Shown piece after piece: positions 1 to 6,818 of a stretch of DNA of 9,669 nt. Origin of the DNA: an uncultured Clostridium sp. (lineage in GTDB: Bacteria > Bacillota > Clostridia > TANB77 > CAG-508). The stretch spans positions 1-9,669 of the forward strand of contig USOM01000019.1 of the NCBI GenBank assembly GCA_900556345.1, given 5' to 3'. A model generated the notes under the pieces. That model saw only the letters and a list, made by a program, of their open reading frames with translations. It made no database searches and was not told the origin of the DNA. The first letter of the stretch is position 1. Every line of letters begins with the position of its first letter. The position numbers and the translations under genes were made by a program.

Positions 1-39
1 GAATTTTATTATTATTTTTCCATTTTTTACTTCTTTCAT
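1..39 (-). CDS. 5' end of an unidentified gene (partial, runs off the left edge)
   Basis: An ATG at 39-37 on the minus strand opens a frame that stays open to the window edge and encodes MKEVKNGKIIIKF. It is preceded by an AAGGGAG ribosome binding site (46-52) six bases upstream, which is why I call it a gene start rather than chance. It follows the transporter stop by 54 bases with no hairpin between them, so it is probably co-transcribed with it. Only 13 residues are visible, which is too few to name a family. The lysine-rich, strand-like start suggests a cytoplasmic protein, but that is a guess. Confidence 0.55.
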   Translation of the reverse strand, partial: MKEVKNGKIIIKF

Positions 40-93
40 AAATCGCTCCCTTCTATTTGCATTTTTAAAATCTACTTTTCCATAAATAATATA

Positions 94-1215
94 CTACACT
101 TGAAGTTTATTGTCAATGTAATCATTTACCAAAATCTTCAAAATTGCTGCAACAGGTACTCCTAAGAACATTCCGATTACCCCAAAATATCCTCCACCTA
201 TTGTTACAGATAAAATTACAAGTATAGGACTTATTTCTAAAGAGTCTCCTATTATTTTTGGATTAATTATATTTGCATCAATTTGCTGTAAAATTATAAT
301 TGATACTAGCATAATTGCTGCTTTTGAAAGTCCACCTGTAATTAAAGTAATTATTGCCGAAATTGATATTGCAATTATTGCTCCAAAGTATGGTATCATA
401 TTGAATAATCCTATTGCAAATCCAAGTAATGTTGCATATTTTATGTTTAATATTTTCATTACTATTGTTGCTAAAATTCCAACTATTAAAGCATCTATAA
501 ATTGACTTGATATAAATTTGAAAAATACACCATTAGCTCTGTAAAAATATCTTTCTATTTTATTTACTGTTTTTTCCTTAAACATTGATTTTGTCAATTT
601 CTTAAAGAATGATAATATTTCATTTCTTTCTGCTAGTATATAAATTGATACAACAAATGCTACAAATACATCAAATATTCCTGTAGCAAAGCCTACTACT
701 CCTTTTACATACCCTGTTATTCTGTCTAAACTTAAATATTGTTGAACATCAAAATTTTGTAATTCTTTTAATGCATTATATACCTTTTCTGTTTTAAAAA
801 TTGAATCTTCTGGTAGGTTATTATATGTTTCTATAACCCTATTATAATAATTTTCCATATTTCCTATTAACTCATTTATACTTTCTATTAATACAGGTAA
901 TATAAAATTAATTATTATTACTAATATTAAAATTGCAATTACATAAGTTGTAAGAATTGCAAATTTTCTCGCATTTTTTCTTATAAATCTTGGCTTTGCT
1001 TTTTTATAAGACCTCTCAATTTTATTTTCTGGAATATATAGTAAGTATGCCATTAATAACCCTGCAAAAAATGGTGATACAATTGATACTAAATTTCCTA
1101 TTACACTTGTTAAATTTCCTATACCATCTATTATTTTGTAAGCTATCATTAAGCAGATTCCTATTGTAAAGAAAAATAACCATGTTTTTCCGTGACTTTT
1201 TATTTCTTCTTTCAT
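94..1215 (-). CDS. AI-2E family transporter (PF01594-type multi-pass membrane protein)
   Basis: A 373-residue integral membrane protein of the AI-2E family (relatives: TqsA, YdbI, YtvI). Members have been reported to export autoinducer-2 or to act as Na+/H+ antiporters, so the substrate here is unknown. Hydrophobic segments lie at about residues 12-30, 38-61, 85-110, 174-196, 235-256, 261-290, 298-312 and 330-360, with a large soluble loop at about 111-170, as the family shows. The conserved GLFNMIPYFGAIIA stretch (about 269-282) and the C-terminal block NPKIIGDSLEISPILV followed by GGGYFGVIGMFLGVPVAA are family hallmarks. I start at 1215 because AAAGGAAG (1223-1230) lies seven bases upstream. 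The frame stays open to 1296, but that extension would translate through a perfect palindrome and has no ribosome site. It sits 84 bases after exoA without a visible promoter, so it is probably in that operon. Confidence 0.9.
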   Translation of the reverse strand: MKEEIKSHGKTWLFFFTIGICLMIAYKIIDGIGNLTSVIGNLVSIVSPFFAGLLMAYLLYIPENKIERSYKKAKPRFIRKNARKFAILTTYVIAILILVIIINFILPVLIESINELIGNMENYYNRVIETYNNLPEDSIFKTEKVYNALKELQNFDVQQYLSLDRITGYVKGVVGFATGIFDVFVAFVVSIYILAERNEILSFFKKLTKSMFKEKTVNKIERYFYRANGVFFKFISSQFIDALIVGILATIVMKILNIKYATLLGFAIGLFNMIPYFGAIIAISISAIITLITGGLSKAAIMLVSIIILQQIDANIINPKIIGDSLEISPILVILSVTIGGGYFGVIGMFLGVPVAAILKILVNDYIDNKLQV

Positions 1216-1232
1216 TTTTTTACTTCCTTTCT

Positions 1233-1294
1233 GCCCCATTTGGACCGGTTCTTTTTGGAGCATTTTTCCCAAAAAGAACCGGTCCAAATGGGGC
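1233..1294. repeat. Perfect 26-bp palindrome between exoA and the transporter gene
   Basis: The arms at 1233-1258 and 1269-1294 are exact reverse complements over 26 bases, with a 10-base loop (AGCATTTTTC). The arm contains TTGGACCGGTTCTTTTTGG. The element begins five bases after the exoA stop and ends two bases before the transporter ribosome site. No T-run follows the stem in the direction of transcription, so it is not a standard Rho-independent terminator. It may instead protect or process the exoA transcript end, or be a REP-like miniature mobile element. It shares the GGTTCTTTTT core with elements at 2105-2148, 4016-4058 and 6771-6807. Confidence 0.9.
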
Positions 1295-1299
1295 AATTA

Positions 1300-2089
1300 C
1301 TAAATTTCAATTTCTAACCCCACTGGACAATGGTCACTTCCATATATGTCTGAATAAATACTTGCTTCTTTTATTTTTTGTTTTATATCATCTGACACAA
1401 TAAAATAATCAATTCTCCAACCTACATTTTTTTCTCTTGCTTTTCCCATATAAGACCACCAACTATAGCAATCTGTTTTATCTGGATATAAATATCTAAA
1501 CGAATCTGTAAAACCTGCATTTAATAGTTCTGTCATTTTATCTCTTTCTTCATCGGTAAATCCTGCATTTCTTCTGTTTGTTTTTGGATTTTTTAAGTCT
1601 ATTTCTTTATGTGCCACATTTAGGTCTCCACACATAATTACAGGCTTTTGCTTATTTAGATTTAATAAATAAGTTCTTATTTCATCTTCCCAAATTTGCC
1701 TATATCCGAAGTCTTTCTAATTCTCTTTTTGAATTTGGAGTGTAAATATCTACCATATAAAATTTATCAAATTCTAAGGTTATTACTCTTCCTTCTTTGT
1801 CGTGCTCTGGTATATCTATTCCGTATTTTACAGATATTGGCTCTTGTTTAGTAAATATTGCTGTTCCAGAATATCCTTTCTTTTCAGCACTATTCCAGTA
1901 GCAATGATAATTATTAAATATTGGCAGATTTAAAATTTCTTGTATTTCTTTGGTTTCTTGTCCTTCTATTATTTGCATTTTTGTTTCCTGTAAGCAGAAT
2001 ATATCAGCATCTTGAGATTTAAAAAAATCTTCAAAACCTTTTTTTAGGCACGCTCTTATTCCATTTACGTTCCAAGATATTAATTTCAT
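1300..2089 (-). pseudogene. exoA: Exodeoxyribonuclease III / AP endonuclease, interrupted by a +1 frameshift
   Basis: The enzyme removes nucleotides from 3' ends and nicks DNA at abasic sites in base-excision repair. The first frame (2089 down to 1700, 129 aa) carries SWNVNGIRA and LQETK, with metal-binding Glu35, and ends in YTPNSKRELERL before a premature TAG. The second frame resumes at about 1707 with GYRQIWEDE and runs to a TAG at 1300, carrying GDLNVAH, the GWRIDYFIVSD block and the catalytic SDHCPVGLE. Removing one base near 1706-1708 (within CTTCGGAT on the coding strand) joins them into 262 residues, close to the usual 250-260. All catalytic motifs survive across the two pieces, so the break is recent or is a sequencing error. 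The start is supported by AAAGG (2098-2102) and by a good promoter. As written, neither half should be active. Confidence 0.9.
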
Positions 2090-2104
2090 ATTTTTCGCCT
2101 TTCT

Positions 2105-2148
2105 TTGGAACCATCGGTGGTCATCGGGGTCGGTTCTTTTTGGTCCAA
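2105..2148. repeat. Degenerate copy of the GGTTCTTTTT palindromic element in the exoA leader
   Basis: The segment runs from TTGGAACC to GGTCCAA and contains GGTTCTTTTTGG (2132-2143), identical to 1247-1258 in the perfect palindrome. Its arms pair only in short blocks (TTGGA with TCCAA, and AACC with GGTT), separated by a GC-richer core with the short direct repeat CCGAT on the minus strand. It lies between the exoA promoter and ribosome site, so it should be transcribed as part of the exoA 5' leader. It looks like a diverged or different subtype of the same repeat family. Confidence 0.6.
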
Positions 2149-2162
2149 TTTTATATGGATAT

Positions 2163-2191
2163 ATTATATAGATTTTTTGTAATTTTGTAAA
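2163..2191 (-). promoter_or_regulatory. Sigma-A-type promoter for exoA
   Basis: Read on the minus strand, TTTACA (2186-2191) is followed after exactly 17 bases by TATAAT (2163-2168). Transcription would start near 2156, giving a leader of about 65 bases that contains the degenerate palindrome at 2105-2148. It diverges from the yqeK promoter, with the two -35 boxes 37 bases apart. I saw no convincing operator between them. Confidence 0.75.
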
Positions 2192-2228
2192 GTTTTTTGA
2201 AATTCTTAATCATTTTTTCGCAACCTAT

Positions 2229-2257
2229 TTGACATAACATCGTTTTTCTTATATAAT
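2229..2257 (+). promoter_or_regulatory. Perfect-consensus sigma-A promoter for yqeK
   Basis: TTGACA (2229-2234), a 17-base spacer and TATAAT (2252-2257) match the sigma-A consensus exactly. Transcription should begin near 2264, only about 20 bases before the ATG at 2284. The ribosome site GGGAGG (2269-2274) lies nine bases before that ATG. Together these fix the yqeK start and show that the upstream piece of the broken gene is the true N-terminus. Confidence 0.9.
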
Positions 2258-2283
2258 AGACCCTAATTGGGAGGTCAAACCAA

Positions 2284-2875
2284 ATGGATATCACAATAAA
2301 TAACGCAATATTAGTCCTAAAAAAATATCTAAAAAATCCAACAACAATGGATAAATTTGAACATTCAATTTGTGTTTCTCGGTATGTGCAAAATATTTGC
2401 CAAAAGATGGAACGCATCAGTTGATGATGCAATTATTGCTGGCCTTTTGCACGATATAGGAAAATCACAATCAAAAAAAGAAATGCTAAGCTTATGTATG
2501 AGAAATAATATTACTATATATGATTTTGAACTTTGGGGAAATCCTATTGCCCTTCATGGGAAAATCGGATCATTTTTATTTGAAAAAGAGTTTAATAAAA
2601 ATGAACCAGAAAGATTTAATCAAATTTCTCATGCTATTTCTTGTCACGTTGCAGGAAGTGATGATATGAATCTTTTAGATAAAGTTGTTTTTATTGCCGA
2701 TAATATTGAACCTAATAAGGATTCAGAGTTATATAAACAATTTAAGGATAATTCTATTGATAGCCCAGATGACTATTTAAAATTAATTATTGATAAAAAA
2801 ATTGCTAGGTCGATTAGTAAAAGAAGAGAGCTTAATCCTATGACTCAGGCAACTAATGAAACTTTAGAAAGATAA
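2284..2875 (+). pseudogene. yqeK: YqeK-type HD-domain Ap4A hydrolase, interrupted by a +1 frameshift
   Basis: YqeK proteins are HD-domain phosphohydrolases that split diadenosine tetraphosphate symmetrically into two ADP. From the ATG at 2284 the first frame encodes 46 residues, including the first metal ligand in MDKFEHSICVSRYVQ (His27), then hits TGA at 2422-2424. The rest lies in the next frame: SVDDAIIAGLLHDIGK (the HD motif), NPIALHGKIGSFLFEKEF, and AISCHVAGSDD followed by DKVVFIADNIEP, all YqeK signatures, ending at the TAA at 2875. Deleting one A of the AAAA run at about 2402-2405 restores a 196-residue protein of normal family length. The second frame alone has only a TTG start at 2357, no ribosome site, and out-of-frame sequence at its beginning. 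Unusually, there is no nadD or rsfS beside it. The gene appears monocistronic, with its own promoter and terminator. Confidence 0.88.
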
Positions 2876-2912
2876 AAAAAGCAAATTGAAGTATATTTTC
2901 AATTTGCTTTTT
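2876..2912. terminator. Bidirectional Rho-independent terminator between yqeK and the G5 gene
   Basis: The arms AAAAAGCAAATTGAA (2876-2890) and TTCAATTTGCTTTTT (2898-2912) are exact reverse complements around a seven-base loop. The T-run continues to 2914 on the plus strand, and the A-run before the stem supplies the matching T-run on the minus strand. It begins directly after the yqeK stop and ends five bases before the end of the convergent G5 gene, so it should serve both. Confidence 0.9.
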
Positions 2913-2917
2913 TTATT

Positions 2918-3868
2918 TTAATACCATCCATTACTTTGGAAATAACTCCAAGCAGAAGATGGGCTACCATATCTTGAACGAATATAACTTAATCCCCAAT
3001 TAATTTGAGTTTTATAATTTGTCATATAATCAGACCCTGCTGATGCCATTTTTGATGCTGGTAATGCTTGTGGTATTCCATAAGCACCTGAGCTACTGTT
3101 ACGGGTATTTGGATTCCAGCCACTTTCCCTATTCCATAATTTTACTAATGAACTAAAATCATTATCTGACCAACCGTATACCGCACATCTTTCTCTTGCA
3201 TACTCTTGATATTCTGCAACAGTACCTGTTATTCTTCCTCTTGTTGATCCTTCTGATCTTGAGGTTATAACATTTGAACTTACTTGTATTATTTTGTTTA
3301 CAGGTTCTTGAATTGTTTCTTCTGAAATTTTATTTTTTTCAATTTCAGTATCATTTTGATATTTTACTTTATAAGTAACTTTTTTCTTTCCCTCAACACC
3401 TTCTTGTAAAACTTTGTTTTTTGTAGATGATGCTCCATCAGATACATCTTTTGTTATAGTTTCAAAAGGTATTGTTTCTTCTTCTTCTACTATTTTCTCT
3501 GTAATTTGTGAATATGCTCCAAGTATTGTATCTAGGCTTGTTTCAATTCCACTTTCAGATACTTTTGCAACTTCTATTTCTTGATTAGACTTGTCTGTTA
3601 TTTTTATTGTTTTATTTGATGATATTTCTTCGTCAATATTTGGTGTTACTTTTTCATTATTTTCTAATATTATATTATTATCTTCTAGTATTTCTTTTAC
3701 ATTTTTCTTTGATGTAAGCACAGTCATTTCATATCCATTTGCTAATTGGATTTTTACTGTATTCACTTGTGTTGTTACAGCCATTACTCCAACTCCTGAA
3801 AGTAAGACTAATATTAAACTTACTATTATCATTTTTATTAATGATAGTTTCTTTTTGTTTTTCTGCAT
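2918..3868 (-). CDS. Secreted DUF348/G5-domain protein with C-terminal lytic transglycosylase-like domain
   Basis: A 316-residue cell-wall enzyme. Residues 1-30 are a signal peptide or membrane anchor: a lysine-rich start (MQKNKKKLSLIK), then a hydrophobic run. A DUF348-type ubiquitin-like domain follows (about 37-94, with ANGYEMTVLTSKKNVKEIL). A G5 domain spans about 120-197, with EEEETIPFETITK and GKKKVTYKVKYQ. The last 100 residues resemble the lysozyme-like domain of aggregation-promoting-factor/Rpf-type proteins: LVKLWNRESGWNPNTRN, with Glu248 as the likely catalytic acid, then GAYGIPQALPASKMA, and a WSYFQSNGWY end. It should cleave peptidoglycan glycan strands outside the cell. The start at 3868 has AAAGGAGGT (3878-3886) nine bases upstream. 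The frame is open to 3928, but that longer start lies inside the -35 box. It ends at the shared terminator with yqeK. Confidence 0.9.
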   Translation of the reverse strand: MQKNKKKLSLIKMIIVSLILVLLSGVGVMAVTTQVNTVKIQLANGYEMTVLTSKKNVKEILEDNNIILENNEKVTPNIDEEISSNKTIKITDKSNQEIEVAKVSESGIETSLDTILGAYSQITEKIVEEEETIPFETITKDVSDGASSTKNKVLQEGVEGKKKVTYKVKYQNDTEIEKNKISEETIQEPVNKIIQVSSNVITSRSEGSTRGRITGTVAEYQEYARERCAVYGWSDNDFSSLVKLWNRESGWNPNTRNSSSGAYGIPQALPASKMASAGSDYMTNYKTQINWGLSYIRSRYGSPSSAWSYFQSNGWY

Positions 3869-3899
3869 ATAACAGATACCTCCTTTAACAACAGTTTCT

Positions 3900-3928
3900 A
3901 TTATACCGCCTTTTTCGAATTTTGTCAA
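3900..3928 (-). promoter_or_regulatory. Perfect-consensus sigma-A promoter for the G5/transglycosylase gene
   Basis: On the minus strand TTGACA (3923-3928), a 17-base spacer and TATAAT (3900-3905) match consensus exactly. The start point would be near 3893, giving a leader of about 25 bases with a strong ribosome site. This rules out the longer in-frame start at 3928. No operator is obvious in the 87 bases between this promoter and the palindrome downstream of adhE. Confidence 0.9.
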
Positions 3929-4003
3929 ATTTGGTAATATTTTACTTTTTCGTTTCTGTTGTTTGGCATTAGTATATTATATGCTTTTGTTTCCATTTTT
4001 ATG

Positions 4004-4058
4004 AAAAAAATTTTTGATTGGGGACGGTTCTTTTTCGGAAAAGGAACCGTCCCCAATC
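4004..4058 (-). terminator. Probable Rho-independent terminator of adhE, built from the palindromic repeat
   Basis: Seven bases after the adhE TAA, the minus strand forms a 15-bp perfect stem (4044-4058 with 4016-4030), extended by A/T pairs in the loop. It is followed by AAAAA (4011-4015) and a run of seven T (4004-4010). Stem plus T-run is the standard terminator layout. The next gene downstream has its own promoter, which fits transcription ending here. Confidence 0.7.
4016..4058. repeat. GGGGACGGTTC palindromic element, 3' of adhE
   Basis: The arms GATTGGGGACGGTTC (4016-4030) and its exact reverse complement (4044-4058) enclose TTTTTCGGAAAAG. The two sides are not fully symmetric: one reads GGTTC then T-run, the other GGTTCC then T-run, so the element has an orientation. 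Read on the minus strand it matches the plus-strand copy at 6771-6807 almost base for base, so the two copies flank adhE in inverted orientation. Confidence 0.88.
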
Positions 4059-4065
4059 AGAAAAA

Positions 4066-6675
4066 TTATTTTATTTCATTTCCATAATAACTATCAATCA
4101 AAATTTGTTTCATCTCAGAAACTAAAGGTACTCTAGGGTTTGCAGTAGTACATTGGTCCTCAAATGCTCTATCTGCTAATAAATCAATTTTTGTCAAAAA
4201 TTCAGTTTCATCTACACCCGCATCTTTGAAAGATTTAGGTATATTTAATTTTTCATTCATTTCTTGAATTTTAGTAATTAAGGAATTTATTCCTTCCTCA
4301 GTTGTATCTGCCTTTAATCCTACTTTTTTAGCTAGTCTTGCATATTTTTCATCTGCTATAAAGTATTCATATTTAGGAAAAGATACAAATTTTGTAGGTC
4401 TACTACTATTATATTTTATAACATAAGGTAATAAAATTGCATTTATTCTACCATGTGGTAAATGGAATTCTGCACCTATTTTGTGTGCTAGAGAGTGGTT
4501 TATTCCTAAAAATGCATTTGTAAATGCCATTCCAGCTATTGTACTTGCATTATGCATTTTTTCACGAGCTACTTTATTATCTCCATGTTCATATGCTTCT
4601 AATAAATATTCTATTACTAATTCTGTAGCTTTTTCAGCTAACCCATCTGTATAGTCAGATGCCATATTAGATACATAACTTTCGATTGCATGTGTTAATA
4701 CATCCATTCCAGTATCTGCTGTAATTGATTTTGGTAGGCTCATTACTAAGTCTGGGTCTACTATTGCAACATCTGGAGTTAATTCATAGTCTGCTAATGG
4801 ATATTTCTTATTTTTAACTTTATCTGTTAATACCGCAAATGATGTTACTTCTGAACCAGTTCCTGATGTTGTTGGTATTGCTACCATTTTTGCTTTCACA
4901 CCAAGTTTTGGGAATTTGTAAGTACGCTTTCTTATATCCATGAATTTTAATTTTAATCCTTCTGCATCTGCATCTGGATGTTCGTAAAATAGCCACATTC
5001 CTTTTGCAGCATCTATTGCGCTTCCCCCACCTAAAGCTATTATTACATCTGGTTTAAAGTTATTCATTAATTCTAATCCTCTATTTACTGTCTCAAATGA
5101 CGGATCAGATTCAACTTCACTAAATATTTCACAATGTACGTGATTTGCTCTTTTTCTTATATGATAAAGAATTTTATCCACATATCCAAATTTAACCATT
5201 CCTGGATCTGTTACTATAAATGCTCTTTCTATATCTGGCATTTTTTCTAGGTAAGCAATTGAACCTGCTTCAAAATATATTTTTTCTGGAACTTTAAACC
5301 ATTGCATATTTACTCTCCTCCTTGCAACTCTTTTTATATTTATAAGGTTTACACTCGATACATTTGCAGTTGTTGAGTTTCCTCCAAATGAACCACATCC
5401 AAGTGTTAATGATGGCATATTTGTGTTATAAATATCCCCTATTCCTCCATGAGTTGATGGTGAGTTTACAATTATTCTTCCAGCTTTCATTTTTTCAGAA
5501 AATTCTAATATTTTTTCTCTATCTTCTGAATGGATTACCGCAGTATGGCCTAAACCTCCAAATTCTAGTAATCTTTCAGCTTTATCTAGTGCTTCTTCAT
5601 AATCGTTTACTATATAATAAGTTAAAACTGGGCTTAGCTTTTCCTTAGAGAATGGATAATCTCTTCCAATTCCTTCTTCATATACTACAATTACCTTAGT
5701 ATCTTCTGGTACCTCGAAACCTGCTTGTTTTGCAATTTGGTATGGACTTTGACCTGGTATAAATGATTTTAGTTTAAAACCTGTTTCGTCATTCCAATCA
5801 AACATTGCATTTTTTAATTTTTCTTTTTCCTCTGGATTTACAAAATAGCATCCAGCTTTTTTCATTAATTCTTCAAATTCTTGATATATCTCTTTTTCAA
5901 CTAATACAGATTGCTCTGATGCACAAATCATTCCATTATCAAATGATTTTGACATTACTAAATCATTTACTGATGTTTTTAATTTTGCTGATTTTTCAAT
6001 AACACAAGGTACATTTCCAGGTCCTACTCCTAATGCTGGTTTTCCACATGAATATGCTGATTTTACCATTCCTGTTCCACCTGTTGCTAATATTAAATCA
6101 ACTCCTGGATGATTCATAAGTAATCTTGTAGCTGTAACTGATGGCTCTGGTATCCATAATATACAGTTTTCTGGAGCTCCTGCATTTATTGCTGCTTCTT
6201 TTAAAATTTCAGCAGCTCTTACTGAACATTTTTGTGCTGATGGGTGGAACCCAAATATTATTACATTTCTTGTTTTTGCAGCTATTATTGATTTGAACAT
6301 TGTTGTTGATGTTGGGTTTGTAACTGGTGTTACTCCTGCTATTACTCCTATTGGCTCTGCTATTTCTACATAGTCATCTTCATCATTTTCTCTGATTATT
6401 CCTACTGTTTTTTCGTGTTTTATACTGTGGTAGATGTATTCTGTTGCAAACATATTCTTTGTTATTTTGTCCTCATATATTCCTCTTCCTGTTTCTTCTA
6501 CCGCCATTTTGGCTAGTTCCATGTGATGTTCTAATCCTGCCATTGACATGGCTTTTGTTATGTTGTCTACTGTTTTTTGGTCTAGTTTTAGGTATTCTTT
6601 GGAAGCTTTTTTGGCTTTTTCTACTAATTCGTCTATCATTTGTTTTATTTTCATTTCATCTTGGTTTTCTGGCAT
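4066..6675 (-). CDS. adhE: Bifunctional acetaldehyde-CoA / alcohol dehydrogenase
   Basis: This 869-residue cytoplasmic enzyme reduces acetyl-CoA to acetaldehyde and then to ethanol, regenerating two NAD+ in fermentation. The N-terminal aldehyde dehydrogenase half (about 1-445) carries SFDNGMICASEQS with catalytic Cys251, and LATGGTGMVKSAYS. The linker INIKRVARRRVNMQWFKVP joins the iron-dependent alcohol dehydrogenase half, which has the nucleotide-binding GGGSAID (549-555), PTTSGTGSEVTSFAV, and iron ligands predicted as Asp658, His662, His727 and His741, with the same spacing as E. coli AdhE. Length is close to the usual 860-890, and no key residue is missing. AGGAGGAG (6683-6690), seven bases before the ATG, is the strongest ribosome site in the window and suggests high expression. 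The gene appears monocistronic, with inverted palindromic elements on both sides. I saw no clear Rex operator upstream. Confidence 0.97.
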   Translation of the reverse strand: MPENQDEMKIKQMIDELVEKAKKASKEYLKLDQKTVDNITKAMSMAGLEHHMELAKMAVEETGRGIYEDKITKNMFATEYIYHSIKHEKTVGIIRENDEDDYVEIAEPIGVIAGVTPVTNPTSTTMFKSIIAAKTRNVIIFGFHPSAQKCSVRAAEILKEAAINAGAPENCILWIPEPSVTATRLLMNHPGVDLILATGGTGMVKSAYSCGKPALGVGPGNVPCVIEKSAKLKTSVNDLVMSKSFDNGMICASEQSVLVEKEIYQEFEELMKKAGCYFVNPEEKEKLKNAMFDWNDETGFKLKSFIPGQSPYQIAKQAGFEVPEDTKVIVVYEEGIGRDYPFSKEKLSPVLTYYIVNDYEEALDKAERLLEFGGLGHTAVIHSEDREKILEFSEKMKAGRIIVNSPSTHGGIGDIYNTNMPSLTLGCGSFGGNSTTANVSSVNLINIKRVARRRVNMQWFKVPEKIYFEAGSIAYLEKMPDIERAFIVTDPGMVKFGYVDKILYHIRKRANHVHCEIFSEVESDPSFETVNRGLELMNNFKPDVIIALGGGSAIDAAKGMWLFYEHPDADAEGLKLKFMDIRKRTYKFPKLGVKAKMVAIPTTSGTGSEVTSFAVLTDKVKNKKYPLADYELTPDVAIVDPDLVMSLPKSITADTGMDVLTHAIESYVSNMASDYTDGLAEKATELVIEYLLEAYEHGDNKVAREKMHNASTIAGMAFTNAFLGINHSLAHKIGAEFHLPHGRINAILLPYVIKYNSSRPTKFVSFPKYEYFIADEKYARLAKKVGLKADTTEEGINSLITKIQEMNEKLNIPKSFKDAGVDETEFLTKIDLLADRAFEDQCTTANPRVPLVSEMKQILIDSYYGNEIK

Positions 6676-6721
6676 TGTTTCTCTCCTCCTATTTTTTCTT
6701 ATGGTTAGTTTATGTAATTTT

Positions 6722-6727
6722 ATTATA
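6722..6727 (-). promoter_or_regulatory. Possible -10 box of the adhE promoter
   Basis: On the minus strand TATAAT occurs at 6722-6727, about 47 bases before the adhE ATG, in the only space available between the upstream palindrome and the gene. No good -35 hexamer sits 16-18 bases further upstream (the best is A/T-rich with little match to TTGACA), so activation by a factor or a weak basal promoter is possible. In such AT-rich sequence a lone TATAAT can occur by chance. Confidence 0.35.
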
Positions 6728-6770
6728 TTTATTATTTTTTTGCTATGATTTTTGGAAATAATTTTAAAAA

Positions 6771-6807
6771 TGGGGACGGTTCCTTTTTCAAAAAAGAACC
6801 GTCCCCA
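6771..6807. repeat. GGGGACGGTTC palindromic element, 3' of the M23 peptidase gene and 5' of adhE
   Basis: The arms TGGGGACGGTTC (6771-6782) and its exact reverse complement (6796-6807) enclose CTTTTTCAAAAAA, whose T and A runs can extend the stem past a single bulged C. It begins 11 bases after the M23 stop in the direction of transcription. On the minus strand TTTTT follows the stem (6766-6770), so it may also act as a modest terminator for the M23 gene. It is the inverted counterpart of 4016-4058. Confidence 0.88.
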
Positions 6808-6818
6808 ATACGAAAAAA

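Noticed and set aside
1216..1296. N-terminal extension of the transporter to 1296
   Set aside because: It would encode both arms of the 26-bp palindrome, lacks a ribosome site, and has no counterpart in the family. The start at 1215 has a good ribosome site.
1700..1708. Recoding (programmed frameshift) as the explanation for the split exoA
   Set aside because: No slippery heptamer or downstream structure is visible at the site, and no frameshifting is known for this family. A simple one-base indel explains it.
2151..2432. A 93-codon minus-strand frame across the exoA-yqeK gap
   Set aside because: It covers both divergent promoters and the start of yqeK and shows no recognisable protein features.
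3869..3928. Longer start for the G5/transglycosylase protein
   Set aside because: The ATG at 3928 falls within the -35 box of a perfect-consensus promoter, and the added 20 residues precede the signal peptide. The start at 3868 has AAAGGAGGT.
6676..6770. Rex (redox) operator upstream of adhE
   Set aside because: I looked for a TTGTGA/TCACAA-like inverted repeat and saw none. The region is simply A/T-rich.
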